DNA of 52,479 nucleotides from MGBC131033 sp910585655 (GCA_949502025.1 CATBCG010000060.1:1-52479); one strand, 5' to 3'; counted from the first letter of the stretch, positions 7,835 through 17,030 are shown. The notes: generated from the letters alone by a model not told the origin. Numbers and translations: made by a program.

Positions 7835-9790
7835 CTAAATATCGAGTTTGGCGTATCTTGCTTCCTCAATAATAAAGGCGCGGCGCGGCGGGACGCTGGT
7901 TCCCATCAGCATATTGGTGATTTCGTCTGCCTCTACGGTATCGCTGATATCAATACGCGCCAGGACGCGGGACTGTGGGTCAAGCGTCGTTTCCCAAAGC
8001 TGGGAGGCATCCATTTCTCCGAGCCCTTTGTAACGCTGAATCGCTAAAATCTTCTGATTCGGGCGTTTGCGGAATTTTTCTAATTCAAAATCGTTAAACA
8101 CGTATTCGGATTTTTTCTTTTTTGTCTTGGTAGCCGTATCTTCATAATCGACTTTGTAGAGCGGCGGCAGTCCGCGGTATATCTTGCCTTCCATAATCAG
8201 CTCCGGCATAAAGCGATAAAAGAACGTCAACAGCAGAGTACTGATGTGAGCGCCGTCTACATCGGCATCCGTTAAAATAATAATCTTATCATAGCGCAGC
8301 TTTTTGATATCAAATTCATCCCCAATCCCGCAGCCAAAGGACGCGATCATCGTTTTGATCTCGTTGTTTAATAAAATCTTTTCGAGCGCTGCTTTTTCTA
8401 CGTTGAGGATTTTACCACGGAGCGGAAGGACTGCCTGCGTCTTGCGGTTTCTGGCTGTCTTGACAGTGCCTCCGGCAGAATCTCCCTCCACGATGTAAAG
8501 CTCGCATTCCTCCGGCTTTTTTGAGGAGCAGGAAGCCAGCTTGCTCTTGGTATCTACGTCGCCTAGCTGCTTTAATACAGCCGTTCTTGCCTTGTCGCTG
8601 GCTTTTCTGGCGTTGTAGGATTTCATGGAATTGTCAAGGATCTTTTTTAATATCTCAATGTTTTTATCCAGGAAGCGGGTAATCTCTGCAGAGACGACGT
8701 CCTCTACGGCTACTTTGGCATCGGTGTTGCCAAGCTTGGTTTTGGTCTGTCCCTCAAACTGCGGATCGGGATGCTTGATAGAAATGATAGCCACTAATCC
8801 ATTGCGGATATCCTTTCCGTCAAAGTTTTCGTCCTTTTCCTTTAGTACGCCAAGCTCTCTGGCATACTGATTCATCACACGGGTGAGCGCGGACTTAAAG
8901 CCAGTCACCAGCGTCCCGCCATCTACGACGTTGATTCGGTTGCAGTAAGCGTTGATCTGCTCGGAAAAGCTGTCGGTATACTGCATGGCAGCTTCGACTT
9001 CGATATCGCCGCTTTCCCCTTCCATGTAAATGACTTCTTCATGAAGAACCGTAGCGTCCCGGTTTAAATAGTTTACAAAGCTTTTGATTCCGAATTCCTC
9101 GTAATATTCCTGAAGGAGGGGTTCCTCCTTTTCCCCGGTATGCTCGTTGCAGAACAAAATCCGCAGCCCCTTGTTTAAAAAGGCAGTTTCCTTGAGCTTT
9201 TTCTGGATGACGTCCGGCTTAAATTCCACGGTTTCAAAAATCGTCGGATCGGGATAAAAGGTAACAGTCGTACCAGTATCGGATTTGCTGCATTTTCCGA
9301 CAGGGGGAAGCTCTCCCTTGACCAAGGCTGTGACCGGATGACCGCCGTCCTGATATTCGTCGCGGTAGATAAGCCCGTTCTTACGTACCTCTACGACCAT
9401 ATGGGTAGAAAGGGCGTTGACTACAGAGGCACCTACTCCGTGCAGACCGCCAGATACTTTGTAAACGGTGTTGTTAAATTTTCCGCCTGCATGGAGGACG
9501 GTGTAGACGACGCGGACGGTGGGGATTTTCTGGGTCGGGTGAATATCCACCGGAACACCCCGTCCGGTATCACGGATGGAAATACCGCCGTCTTTTTGCA
9601 GGGTAATCGTAATCTGACTGCAAAAGCCAGCCAAATGTTCGTCAATTCCGTTGTCTACTATCTCCCAGATCAAATGGTGCAGCCCCCGGCTTCCGGTACT
9701 GCCGATATACATGCCTGGGCGCTTGCGTACGGCTTCTAAGCCCTCTAAAACAACGATTTGGCTTCCGTTATACTGTTCCATAGTTTTCAC
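7835..9790 (-). CDS. parE: DNA topoisomerase IV subunit B (ParE-type ATPase)
   Basis: 651 aa ATPase subunit that pairs with the ParC gene downstream. The N-terminal GHKL ATPase shows EIVDNGIDEH, DTGRGVPVDIH and GGLHGVGASVVNALS; the transducer follows; the C-terminal TOPRIM domain shows YIVEGDSAGG, PLRGKILNVEKA and DADVDGAHI; QRYKGLGEMD ends it. The frame is open to 9919, but the best start is GTG at 9790, giving MKTMEQYNG: AGGAG stands 6-7 nt before it. ATG at 9781 is the alternative. Upstream on this strand TTGAAC at 9888-9883 and TATACT at 9865-9860 (17 bp apart) form a promoter inside the 3' end of the LysR gene. GyrB is possible, but the partner and gene order favour ParE. Confidence 0.82.
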   Translation of the reverse strand: MKTMEQYNGSQIVVLEGLEAVRKRPGMYIGSTGSRGLHHLIWEIVDNGIDEHLAGFCSQITITLQKDGGISIRDTGRGVPVDIHPTQKIPTVRVVYTVLHAGGKFNNTVYKVSGGLHGVGASVVNALSTHMVVEVRKNGLIYRDEYQDGGHPVTALVKGELPPVGKCSKSDTGTTVTFYPDPTIFETVEFKPDVIQKKLKETAFLNKGLRILFCNEHTGEKEEPLLQEYYEEFGIKSFVNYLNRDATVLHEEVIYMEGESGDIEVEAAMQYTDSFSEQINAYCNRINVVDGGTLVTGFKSALTRVMNQYARELGVLKEKDENFDGKDIRNGLVAIISIKHPDPQFEGQTKTKLGNTDAKVAVEDVVSAEITRFLDKNIEILKKILDNSMKSYNARKASDKARTAVLKQLGDVDTKSKLASCSSKKPEECELYIVEGDSAGGTVKTARNRKTQAVLPLRGKILNVEKAALEKILLNNEIKTMIASFGCGIGDEFDIKKLRYDKIIILTDADVDGAHISTLLLTFFYRFMPELIMEGKIYRGLPPLYKVDYEDTATKTKKKKSEYVFNDFELEKFRKRPNQKILAIQRYKGLGEMDASQLWETTLDPQSRVLARIDISDTVEADEITNMLMGTSVPPRRAFIIEEARYAKLDI

Positions 9791-9859
9791 GTTTAACTCC
9801 TGTTCTATAGTTGTTGATAGAAGATACAAATAGGACATATGTTCGCTTTGCGCCCATAC

Positions 9860-9888
9860 AGTATACCATAGGAATGAGAGAGGTTCAA
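9860..9888 (-). promoter_or_regulatory. Promoter of parE-parC
   Basis: On the minus strand TTGAAC (9888-9883), 17 bp, TATACT (9865-9860). It overlaps the last bases of the LysR-type gene and lies about 70 nt before the parE start. Confidence 0.6.
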
Positions 9889-10775
9889 GAGGAAATTGAA
9901 GATAATGCGGTGTTTTCAAAATATTGATGTAAAAATGTCAAGAAATTTTGGGCGGCAAGGGTAAGATATTTGTCTTTCCAAAGGGAAACATATATTTTAC
10001 GGGAAATTCTCTGATCCTTTAAACGAAGCAAAACAATGTCGCCGGAAAAAGCAGGGCGCCAGGTGATAGAAGGAATAAAGGCGATTCCAGTACCGGCGCT
10101 GACCAGCGTTTTAAGGGTAAAAATATCGTTACATTCAAATACGATATTAGGGATAAATCCAGCCTGCTGACAAAAGGATTCTAAGGACGTTCTGCTCGCG
10201 CCCAGATAGAGTGCCACAAAGTTGGCGTCGTGCAGCTCCGAAAGATAAAGGGATTCTGCCTGTGCGAGTGGATGTTGGCGGGAAAGTGCAATCACAAAAT
10301 CTTCTGTTAATAGCTCTTGAGAATAGAGTTCTTTTTGAAATAAAGGAGCGGAATGGATACAAAGATCATAGCTGCGCGACATATTGTGAAGGCTGGTAGA
10401 AAGGGAATAGGTATGAAACGTAACGCCGGGATGCTGATCCATATAGTCGATCATCAGGGAAGGAAGGAGATAACTGGCAGCATAAATTCCAATGTGGATT
10501 TGCCCAACCGGACGTTTGCTCATTTCCTTTAATTCCAATAGAGTGCCGTCAATGACAGAGAGAACATGTTCAGCATTTTTATATAGGACATTTCCATATT
10601 CATTGAGGACAAGGGAACGCCCGATTCGATCAAATAGTTTTACGCCTAATTCGCTTTCTAAAGAGGAGAGCATTTTACTTAAAGCAGGCTGTACGATATG
10701 AAGCTTTTCCGCTGCTTTACTAAGGCTGTTTTGCTGGACAATTTCACAAAAATATTGAAGGTGCAGTAACGTCAT
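9885..10775 (-). CDS. LysR family transcriptional regulator
   Basis: 296 aa. The N-terminal winged helix-turn-helix reads LLHLQYFCEIVQQNSLSKAAEKLHIVQPALSKMLSSLE in pattern (residues about 3-45), a standard LysR DNA-binding domain, followed by the linker helix and a periplasmic-binding-like effector domain from about residue 90 (IHIGIYAAS onward) to the end. Length matches the family. It is transcribed away from the AbrB-type gene at 10927 across a 151 bp, very AT-rich spacer, which is the classic LysR arrangement, so it probably controls the esterase/ABC operon and itself. The effector is unknown. The ATG is preceded by a AGGAACTCC-type spacer on the coding strand read as GAGGAACTCCTT, a usable site. 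Confidence 0.9.
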   Translation of the reverse strand: MTLLHLQYFCEIVQQNSLSKAAEKLHIVQPALSKMLSSLESELGVKLFDRIGRSLVLNEYGNVLYKNAEHVLSVIDGTLLELKEMSKRPVGQIHIGIYAASYLLPSLMIDYMDQHPGVTFHTYSLSTSLHNMSRSYDLCIHSAPLFQKELYSQELLTEDFVIALSRQHPLAQAESLYLSELHDANFVALYLGASRTSLESFCQQAGFIPNIVFECNDIFTLKTLVSAGTGIAFIPSITWRPAFSGDIVLLRLKDQRISRKIYVSLWKDKYLTLAAQNFLTFLHQYFENTALSSISS

Positions 10776-10859
10776 AAGGAGTTCCTCTCTTTCTTTATTG
10801 AAGTTCGTATGGCTTAATATATAACAAAAAATATATATAAATAATAGTTTATTATATAT

Positions 10860-10888
10860 TTGATATTATGTATAGTAGCATATATAAT
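10860..10888 (+). promoter_or_regulatory. Promoter of the abrB-esterase-ABC operon
   Basis: TTGATA at 10860-10865, 17 bp, TATAAT at 10883-10888. It sits in an AT-rich divergent spacer (10776-10926) with overlapping AATATATA/TATATATT inverted repeats that are plausible LysR operator sites. Confidence 0.7.
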
Positions 10889-10926
10889 CAGTTGTGTAAA
10901 GAAAAAAGAGAGGAGGCAAACCAAAG

Positions 10927-11994
10927 GTGGTAATGGTGAAGATAGCGGGGACGCTTATCGCGGCTGCTATAGGAGGCTGCTTGGCGAGACGGTTTCGGAT
11001 TCCTGCCGGATGGATCGTTGGCAGTATGATAGCGACGGCTTTTTACAGTATTGTAACAAATCACGCCTATCTTCCGTCATGGAGCAGATTGATTTTACAA
11101 ATCTTTGCAGGGGCTTCTTTAGGAACAGGGATATCCAGAAGAGATATTCGGGAATTGAAAAAAACCATTGTCCCAACGGTCGTATTGCTCATAGGGCTGA
11201 TTGTCATGAATTTTGTTATGGGCGGACTGATGTATTGGGTGGGCGGGCTGGATATTCCGACCGCGTTGTTTGCTAGTACGCCGGGGGGAGTAACAGATAT
11301 GGCTTTGATTTCCCAGGAAATGGGGGCGGATACCGTGACCGTGGCAATCCTGCAGCTAACGAGGATTTTATTTATTTTTACCGTGATGCCTCCATTTTTT
11401 AGGAGAGCCATTCGGACAGAGAAGCAAAAAAAGCCAATCAGCCAAACAAAGGAGCCGACAAGAACAAACCAAACGGACAAACCAAACGGATATAAAAGAT
11501 GGCTTTATTTTTTAGGAACGCTTGTTGCGGCAGCGGCGGGAGGGTTGTTTTTAACGTGGCTGAAGATAAGCGCGGGGGCTTTAATCGGATCGATGGCAGC
11601 GGTAGCCGTCTGTAGTGTTTTTGGGAAAACCTATATGCCGGGGAGGCTTCGGGGAGCAATACAAGTAGTAGCGGGTTGTTTTATCGGGCTTCAGATGAAC
11701 CAGGAGACTATAGTGGCGATCAAAGCTCTATTTGTGCCGGTCTGCCTGTTATGTATTGGTATTTTTCTGTTTACGGCAGGGGTATCTAGGCTGATGAACC
11801 GCTGGACAAAGCTTTCTCTGCCGACCTGTATGCTGGCTTGTACGCCGGGAGGCGTCCAGGAAATGAGCCTGTTAGCGGAGGAGCTTGGAGTGGATATGCC
11901 TAAGGTGACAGTGATGCAGTCCATCCGTCTGATGTTTGTCGTCACATTTTTTCCGATTATTTTGTCCTTGTTTACAAAGCTGTACGGGATATAA
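10927..11994 (+). CDS. AbrB family membrane protein (putative transporter)
   Basis: 355 aa polytopic membrane protein of the AbrB/ammonia monooxygenase-regulator family (unrelated to the AbrB DNA-binding regulator). The two halves are internal repeats: each has an RxPAGWIVGS- or KISAGALIGS-type first helix and a later TPGGVTDMALISQEMGAD or TPGGVQEMSLLAEELGVD motif (near residues 119 and 300), so the protein is a tandem duplication with about 10 membrane segments. A charged, low-complexity stretch (residues 165-195) links them. GTG at 10927 is taken as start with AGGAGG at 10911-10916; ATG at 10933 is an alternative. First gene of the operon divergent from the LysR gene. Substrate unknown. Confidence 0.8.
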   Translation: MVMVKIAGTLIAAAIGGCLARRFRIPAGWIVGSMIATAFYSIVTNHAYLPSWSRLILQIFAGASLGTGISRRDIRELKKTIVPTVVLLIGLIVMNFVMGGLMYWVGGLDIPTALFASTPGGVTDMALISQEMGADTVTVAILQLTRILFIFTVMPPFFRRAIRTEKQKKPISQTKEPTRTNQTDKPNGYKRWLYFLGTLVAAAAGGLFLTWLKISAGALIGSMAAVAVCSVFGKTYMPGRLRGAIQVVAGCFIGLQMNQETIVAIKALFVPVCLLCIGIFLFTAGVSRLMNRWTKLSLPTCMLACTPGGVQEMSLLAEELGVDMPKVTVMQSIRLMFVVTFFPIILSLFTKLYGI

Positions 11995-12018
11995 GCATTT
12001 GAATTAGGAGGTGTAGGA

Positions 12019-12792
12019 ATGCCGTTTATTACGATGAATTTTTTCTCTAAGGAATTGGGTATGAATCAAACAGTCCACGTGTATTTACCGGAAAAAAGGC
12101 TGGAAGAGGGGAAACATTATCCTGTGGTCTATCTGCTCCATGACGCAGGAGAGAGCCATCAGGCATGGATAAGGGAGAGCGCTGTATTAAGAATTGCAGA
12201 GAGGGAAGGGGTTGCCTTGGTACTGCCTGCTGCCATGCAGGGCTATTATACGGATATGAAATTGGGATATCGTTTTTTTCAATATTTATCCGAGGAGCTT
12301 CCTTGCGTAATCAAAGAAAATTTCCCGGTTGTTTCACAGAAGCGGGAGGAGACCTTTGTCGCAGGGGTAGGAATAGGTGGATATGGAGCTGTAAAACTGG
12401 GGCTGCGTAAGCCGGAACGAATATTGGCAGCGGCTTCTGTTTCCGGGCAGATAGATATCGTAAGTTATGTAAAGGAGGTATTGGAGAAAAAAGGAAGAGA
12501 AAGCGACCGGCTGCATCATGTTTTTGGAGAAGCAGATGAAATATTGTATACGCAAAACGACCTTTATTATATGGCGGCACAGGGGAAAAACAGAGAGGTC
12601 AAGCCAGAATTTTTATTGGTTTATGGAAATAAAGATAAAACAAAATCCTATAACCAATCCTTTTATCAGGCGAATGAAAAAAGCTATACGATAGAATGTC
12701 TGGAATATGTTGGAAAAGCAGACTGGACTGGCTGGTCAGCCCAGGTGGAAGCAGTACTGACTTGGTTTTCGTCAAAGGGAAAGGGGGTATAA
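12019..12792 (+). CDS. Esterase-family protein lacking its catalytic serine and histidine
   Basis: 257 aa alpha/beta hydrolase of the esterase D (PF00756-like) type, paralogous to the next gene. The fold markers are there: VVYLLHDAGESHQAW, the LPAAMQGYYTDM strand-loop, and the nucleophile elbow near residues 115-123. But the elbow reads GVGIGGYG, with glycine 118 where the paralogue has serine 124 (GLSMGGYG), and the C-terminal histidine position reads KADW (alanine 234/aspartate 235) instead of GGHTW. Aspartate 206 (GNKD) is kept. I infer a non-catalytic pseudo-enzyme, possibly binding an ester or sugar ligand or partnering the active copy. It starts 24 nt after the AbrB-type gene with AGGAGG and ends 3 nt before the paralogue, so the pair is translationally coupled. 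The frame is intact, arguing against simple decay. Confidence 0.78.
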   Translation: MPFITMNFFSKELGMNQTVHVYLPEKRLEEGKHYPVVYLLHDAGESHQAWIRESAVLRIAEREGVALVLPAAMQGYYTDMKLGYRFFQYLSEELPCVIKENFPVVSQKREETFVAGVGIGGYGAVKLGLRKPERILAAASVSGQIDIVSYVKEVLEKKGRESDRLHHVFGEADEILYTQNDLYYMAAQGKNREVKPEFLLVYGNKDKTKSYNQSFYQANEKSYTIECLEYVGKADWTGWSAQVEAVLTWFSSKGKGV

Positions 12793-12795
12793 AGG

Positions 12796-13614
12796 ATGGC
12801 GTTGATGCAGGTAGATTTTCATTCAAAGACTTTACAGATGGAGGCTTCCTTATCGGTTATTATGCCGGAAAAGCAGCAGGGGGTCGGAGTAACTCCTTTT
12901 CTTCGGGAAGGCAGGCATCCGGTATTATATTTGCTGCATGGTACCAGCGGAGATCATACCGATTGGGAACGGTGGACTTCTATAGAGCGTTATGCCTCTA
13001 AAAAAGGAATTGCCATGGTAATGCCGGGCGCACAGCTATCCGCCTATGCCAATATGGTATATGGAGAACGTTTTTTTGATTATATAGCGGAGGAACTTCC
13101 GGAATTTATGAAAGCATATTTTCCTATTTCCGACAGACGGGAAGATACGTTTATCTGCGGGCTGTCTATGGGAGGCTATGGAGCGTTAAAGATTGGTCTT
13201 AGTAAACCGGAACAATATGCGGCTATCGGGACGCTTTCTAATGGAAATCATGCGTATATGCTGGAAGGATTGCCAAAGGAGCTGTTGGAATCGCCGGCAG
13301 GAGAACAGCTTTTTAAACGATTTAAACTATGCTGGGGATTAGAGCGGGGAGAAACCCCAATTGGTACAGAGCAGGATATTTTTTATCTGGCAGAGAGAAA
13401 CAGAACAAAAGGACAGGTACTGCCGGAAATCTTTGCTGCCTGCGGCACAGAAGACCATAATTATAAAATGGCAAGCCAGATGAGAGATTTTTTCCTGGGG
13501 CTGCCAGGGAATCCGTATCATTATACGTATCATGAAGAATCAGGTGGGCATACCTGGGAGTTTTGGGATAAATGGATTGTGGCATATCTGGAATGGCTGC
13601 CCATTCATCTATAA
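12796..13614 (+). CDS. Alpha/beta hydrolase, esterase D family
   Basis: 272 aa, probable cytoplasmic carboxylesterase (no signal peptide seen). A complete triad is visible: serine 124 in CGLSMGGYGALK, aspartate 220 in CGTEDHNY, histidine 252 in SGGHTWEFW. The oxyanion strand VLYLLHGTSGDHTDW lies at about 43-57. Family members include S-formylglutathione hydrolase, acetyl-xylan and feruloyl esterases; next to a CUT1 sugar importer, deacylation of an imported acylated sugar is a reasonable guess. It begins 3 nt after the inactive paralogue with AAAGGATG as a weak ribosome binding site overlapping the start, which suggests translational coupling. Confidence 0.85.
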   Translation: MALMQVDFHSKTLQMEASLSVIMPEKQQGVGVTPFLREGRHPVLYLLHGTSGDHTDWERWTSIERYASKKGIAMVMPGAQLSAYANMVYGERFFDYIAEELPEFMKAYFPISDRREDTFICGLSMGGYGALKIGLSKPEQYAAIGTLSNGNHAYMLEGLPKELLESPAGEQLFKRFKLCWGLERGETPIGTEQDIFYLAERNRTKGQVLPEIFAACGTEDHNYKMASQMRDFFLGLPGNPYHYTYHEESGGHTWEFWDKWIVAYLEWLPIHL

Positions 13615-13629
13615 GCGAGGAGGGAAAGA

Positions 13630-15120
13630 ATGAAACGAATAGGTTCAGGAATGCTGGCAATGCTGCTGCTCATAGGTGTCTGTATGTCGTGGGCAGACTG
13701 CGGGAAGGAAGGCTCGAAAAAGGAGGAGCCTTATCAAATCACGATGATGCACCTAGTTTCAACGGATCAGGCGGAAGAAGCGTTAGTGGAACAAGCATTA
13801 GACGAATTGGCAAGGAAGGAAATCAATATGTCAGTAAAACTCATTCCAGTCAGTTTGGGATCGTTAGCGCAGACACAGCAGTTGATGTTTTCAGGCGGAG
13901 AAGCACTTGATATTGTTCCAATATTTGTCATGTATGTGGCAGGGTATTTATCCAATGGATATCTGGTGGATTTGAGCGAATATCTGGATAAGGAACACGC
14001 TCCTGGAATCATTGAGTGGTTTGGATCGGTAGAGGAAGCTTCGGTTGGAAACATAGGTGGATTTGTCTATGGGATTCCAACGCAAAAGGAGATTACGCAT
14101 CCAGGCGGGATTGTAATGAGAAAGGATATGCTGGAAGCGGCAGAAATAGAAGCGGATACGATTCAGTCCTGGGCGGATTTGACGAACGTCTATGAAAAAG
14201 TTCAGCCGTTGTATCCAAATATGGACATGCTGGTCGGAAACAAATCAGGAAGCCCTTGTATTACCTTAATTACATCCTGGTGTGATTTTTTAAGCGACTA
14301 TTTTGGAGTAGTGATGATGAAAGAGAATACAGAGCCAGTTGTAACTAATCTATATGAAAGCGATGTCTACCGGAATATGGCAGAGCTGGTTTGGGGATGG
14401 CATGAAGCCGGTTACGTGCAGAAGGATATGAGTACGGCAACGGACGGACCGGAAGCGATGATACGGGCTGGAAAGGGATTTTCCTTTATCACGCAGACTA
14501 AACCAGGAACAAAAGAGGAAAAAGATGCGGCGACTGGTTATGAAACAGTTGTGATTCCGTTGGAGGAGCCGATCGTCTCTTCTACTACTGCGGCGAGAAG
14601 CACATATGGAATTGCACAAAACAGCAAAGACCCAGGAAAAGCGATGGAATTTTTAGACTGGCTGTTTACCAGTAAAGAGGCTAACAACCTGCTGAATTGG
14701 GGCGTAGAAGGAACTCATTTTGTCTATCGCGATCAGGAAAAGAATATCATCGGCTATCCGGAAGGCGTGGACGTTGGTTCGGTTGGTTATCATATCGGAA
14801 TGGGATTTTGTATGCCAAACCAGTTTGTCGCTGGAATTTGGGAAGGGAACCCGGCAGATATCTGGGAACAAACGAGAGCCTTTAACCAAAGCGCGGAAAA
14901 GTCTCCGGTATATGGGTTTATGTGGGATTCTGCAGGCTATGAAAATCAGATAACCGCATTAAATGCGGTACTGGCGGAGTACGAGGCGGCAATTTCCTGT
15001 GGAATGGTCGATCCTGCGGTTTATTTACCGGAGATGAACAAGGCGTTGTATGATGCTGGTTTACAGGAAATTATGGATGCAAAGCAGAAACAGATTGAGG
15101 AATGGTTGTCAGCAAAGTAA
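13630..15120 (+). CDS. Extracellular solute-binding protein of a CUT1 ABC importer
   Basis: 496 aa. A lysine-arginine start and a hydrophobic stretch (residues 8-20) form a signal peptide ending in SWADCGKEGS. Cysteine 24 would be the lipidated residue, but the lipobox reads W-A-D-C rather than the usual L-A-G-C, with tryptophan and aspartate at -3 and -1. The mature part starts with YQITMMHLVS and has the size and pattern of oligosaccharide-binding proteins of the family-1 type (LDIVPIFVM, GYLVDLSEYLDK, then a C-terminal region rich in aromatic residues). It lies 15 nt after the esterase with AGGAGG and 14 nt before the first permease, so it delivers substrate to those permeases. Ligand unknown; a carbohydrate is likely by family. 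Confidence 0.85.
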   Translation: MKRIGSGMLAMLLLIGVCMSWADCGKEGSKKEEPYQITMMHLVSTDQAEEALVEQALDELARKEINMSVKLIPVSLGSLAQTQQLMFSGGEALDIVPIFVMYVAGYLSNGYLVDLSEYLDKEHAPGIIEWFGSVEEASVGNIGGFVYGIPTQKEITHPGGIVMRKDMLEAAEIEADTIQSWADLTNVYEKVQPLYPNMDMLVGNKSGSPCITLITSWCDFLSDYFGVVMMKENTEPVVTNLYESDVYRNMAELVWGWHEAGYVQKDMSTATDGPEAMIRAGKGFSFITQTKPGTKEEKDAATGYETVVIPLEEPIVSSTTAARSTYGIAQNSKDPGKAMEFLDWLFTSKEANNLLNWGVEGTHFVYRDQEKNIIGYPEGVDVGSVGYHIGMGFCMPNQFVAGIWEGNPADIWEQTRAFNQSAEKSPVYGFMWDSAGYENQITALNAVLAEYEAAISCGMVDPAVYLPEMNKALYDAGLQEIMDAKQKQIEEWLSAK

Positions 15121-15134
15121 AGGATGTGGGTGAT

Positions 15135-16040
15135 ATGAAGGAGCTAAAACGATGGGGACCGCTGTATCTGCTGATGCTGCCAGGGATTCTTTATTTGATT
15201 GTCAATAATTATATTCCTATGGCTGGGATTGTAGTAGCATTTAAAAAGTACCGGGCAAAAGAGGGCGTTTTTGGCAGTCCCTGGATTGGACTGGAAAACT
15301 TTAAATTTTTGTTTCAATCAGGAGAACTATGGCTGATAACCAGAAATACACTGCTTTATAATTTGGCTTTTTTGCTTTTGACCACCTTTTTTGCGATTGT
15401 ATTTGCGGTTTTAATCAGCGATATTAGTAGGAAACATTTAAAAAAATTGTATCAGAGCGCGGTACTGCTTCCTTTTTTGATTTCTATGGTGATCGTCAGC
15501 TATATTGTATTTGGCTTTTTAAATGTGGAAAATGGATTTATCAACCATGTAATTCTTCCGTTGTTTGGGAAGCCGGCTATTTCATGGTACAGTGAACCGA
15601 ACTATTGGCCGTTTATTTTAGTTCTGGTACATGTTTGGAAAAATGTCGGTTATAGCTGCTTGATTTATATTGCAGGAATCGCAGGGATAGACGGAGCTTT
15701 GTATGAGGCGGCAGCTCTGGACGGAGCCGGGAAGCTAAAACAGATTTGGTATATTACGCTGCCGGCTTTAGCGCCTTCTATTATCACTCTAACGCTGATG
15801 CACATTGGAAAGATATTTTATTCTGACTTTGGATTGTTTTATCAGGTGCCTATGGATTCGGGTCTGTTATATCCGGCTACAAACGTAATTGATACGTATG
15901 TATATCGTGCCTTGATAAAGCTGGGAAATATTGGGATGTCCTCAGCGGCAGGTGTTTTTCAGTCCATGGTAGGATTTTTGCTGGTTTTGCTTTCTAATTG
16001 GGCAGTGAGGAAAACGAATCGGGAAAACGCATTATTTTAA
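15135..16040 (+). CDS. CUT1 sugar ABC permease (LplB/UgpA type)
   Basis: 301 aa with six hydrophobic segments. N-terminal WGPLYLLMLPGILYLIVNNYIPM is typical of the LplB branch, and the cytoplasmic coupling loop reads YEAAALDGAGKLKQIWYITLP (EAA motif) near residue 195. It forms the membrane channel together with the next gene. The frame stays open from 15102 but that would overlap the previous gene; ATG at 15135 comes 14 nt after its stop, with AAAGGATG upstream. No ATPase is in this operon, common for CUT1 systems that borrow a shared MsmK-type ATPase. Confidence 0.88.
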   Translation: MKELKRWGPLYLLMLPGILYLIVNNYIPMAGIVVAFKKYRAKEGVFGSPWIGLENFKFLFQSGELWLITRNTLLYNLAFLLLTTFFAIVFAVLISDISRKHLKKLYQSAVLLPFLISMVIVSYIVFGFLNVENGFINHVILPLFGKPAISWYSEPNYWPFILVLVHVWKNVGYSCLIYIAGIAGIDGALYEAAALDGAGKLKQIWYITLPALAPSIITLTLMHIGKIFYSDFGLFYQVPMDSGLLYPATNVIDTYVYRALIKLGNIGMSSAAGVFQSMVGFLLVLLSNWAVRKTNRENALF

Positions 16041-16057
16041 GGAAAAGGGGTGAAAAT

Positions 16058-16948
16058 ATGGTTTCTTCTAAGCAGCAGCGAGCATTTCAGATCATTTCTC
16101 ATATTATCTTAATTGGAATGACAATCTGTATGATTGCTCCGTTGATTCTGTTATTTTCTTCCTCGATTAGTTCGGAGCAAAGCCTGATTGTAGGAGGATA
16201 TTCTTTTTTGCCGAAGGAGCTTAGCTTTTCCGCGTATCGCTATATTTTAAACCATGGGGAGACGGTATTTCGGGCATATGGAATTACGATTTTGACGACG
16301 GTGATAGGAACGATGATAAATGTGTTGTTTTGCTCGATGCTGGCTTATCCGTTGTCCTTAGCAAAGCTTCCGGGAAGGCGCTTTTGGATGTTTTTTATTT
16401 TCTTTACTATGCTGTTTAACGGAGGATTGGTTCCAACTTATCTGATGTATACCGGAATCTTTCACATTAAAAATACGTTGGCGGCGCATATTATACCCGG
16501 CGGTATTTTAGTAAGCGCGATGAATGTATTACTGATTCGGACGTATATTGAAAATACGATTCCGGCTACGCTGTTTGAAGCAGCAAAAGTGGATGGCGCC
16601 GGTGAGCTTTTGATTTATGCAAAGATTGTGCTTCCGCTAGGGAAACCGATACTGGTGACGATGGGATTGTTTTCTGGTTTAAATTATTGGAACAACTGGA
16701 TCAATGGTTTGTATTATGTGACCGATCCAAAGTGGTATTCCATCCAGAATTTTCTAAACAAAATGATTACCGATGCGCAGTTTTTGTTAAACAACGCTGA
16801 TTTTACCGGCGGCGCTGTTGTGGATATTCCTACGACTTCTATCCGAATGGCGATTGCGTTCGTAGCGATGCTTCCTATCATACTGGTGTATCCGTTTTTA
16901 CAAAAATATTTTGCCAAAGGGATTGCGTTAGGAGCTGTAAAAGGATAA
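16058..16948 (+). CDS. CUT1 sugar ABC permease (LplC/YtcP type)
   Basis: 296 aa, six hydrophobic segments; partner of the preceding permease. The coupling EAA loop reads LFEAAKVDGAGELLIYAKIVLP near residue 185, and GMTICMIAPLILLFSSSIS forms the first helix. It ends with ALGAVKG, a usual ending in this branch. The ATG at 16058 has AAAAGGGG 7 nt before it; the longer open frame from 15998 overlaps the first permease. Last gene of the operon, followed 12 nt later by a terminator. Confidence 0.88.
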   Translation: MVSSKQQRAFQIISHIILIGMTICMIAPLILLFSSSISSEQSLIVGGYSFLPKELSFSAYRYILNHGETVFRAYGITILTTVIGTMINVLFCSMLAYPLSLAKLPGRRFWMFFIFFTMLFNGGLVPTYLMYTGIFHIKNTLAAHIIPGGILVSAMNVLLIRTYIENTIPATLFEAAKVDGAGELLIYAKIVLPLGKPILVTMGLFSGLNYWNNWINGLYYVTDPKWYSIQNFLNKMITDAQFLLNNADFTGGAVVDIPTTSIRMAIAFVAMLPIILVYPFLQKYFAKGIALGAVKG

Positions 16949-16960
16949 AAAGAGAAAAAG

Positions 16961-17010
16961 AAAAAAGCTGTCAAAAGTGGGAAGGAATTTCCTCTTTGGC
17001 GGCTTTTTTC
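16961..17010 (+). terminator. Intrinsic terminator of the esterase/ABC operon
   Basis: AAAAAAGCTGTCAAA pairs with TTTGGCGGCTTTTTT around a loop that itself contains GGAA/TTCC pairing. It ends in a T run and lies just after the last permease. Confidence 0.85.
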
Positions 17011-17030
17011 TTGTAAAGAGCTGGAAACTA

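Noticed and set aside
8625..8870. Plus-strand frames opposite parE and parC
   Set aside because: Shadows of the strongly coding minus strand.
7835..9919. Longer parE start at 9919
   Set aside because: The added 43 codons overlap the LysR gene and the parE promoter, and homology begins after the GTG at 9790.
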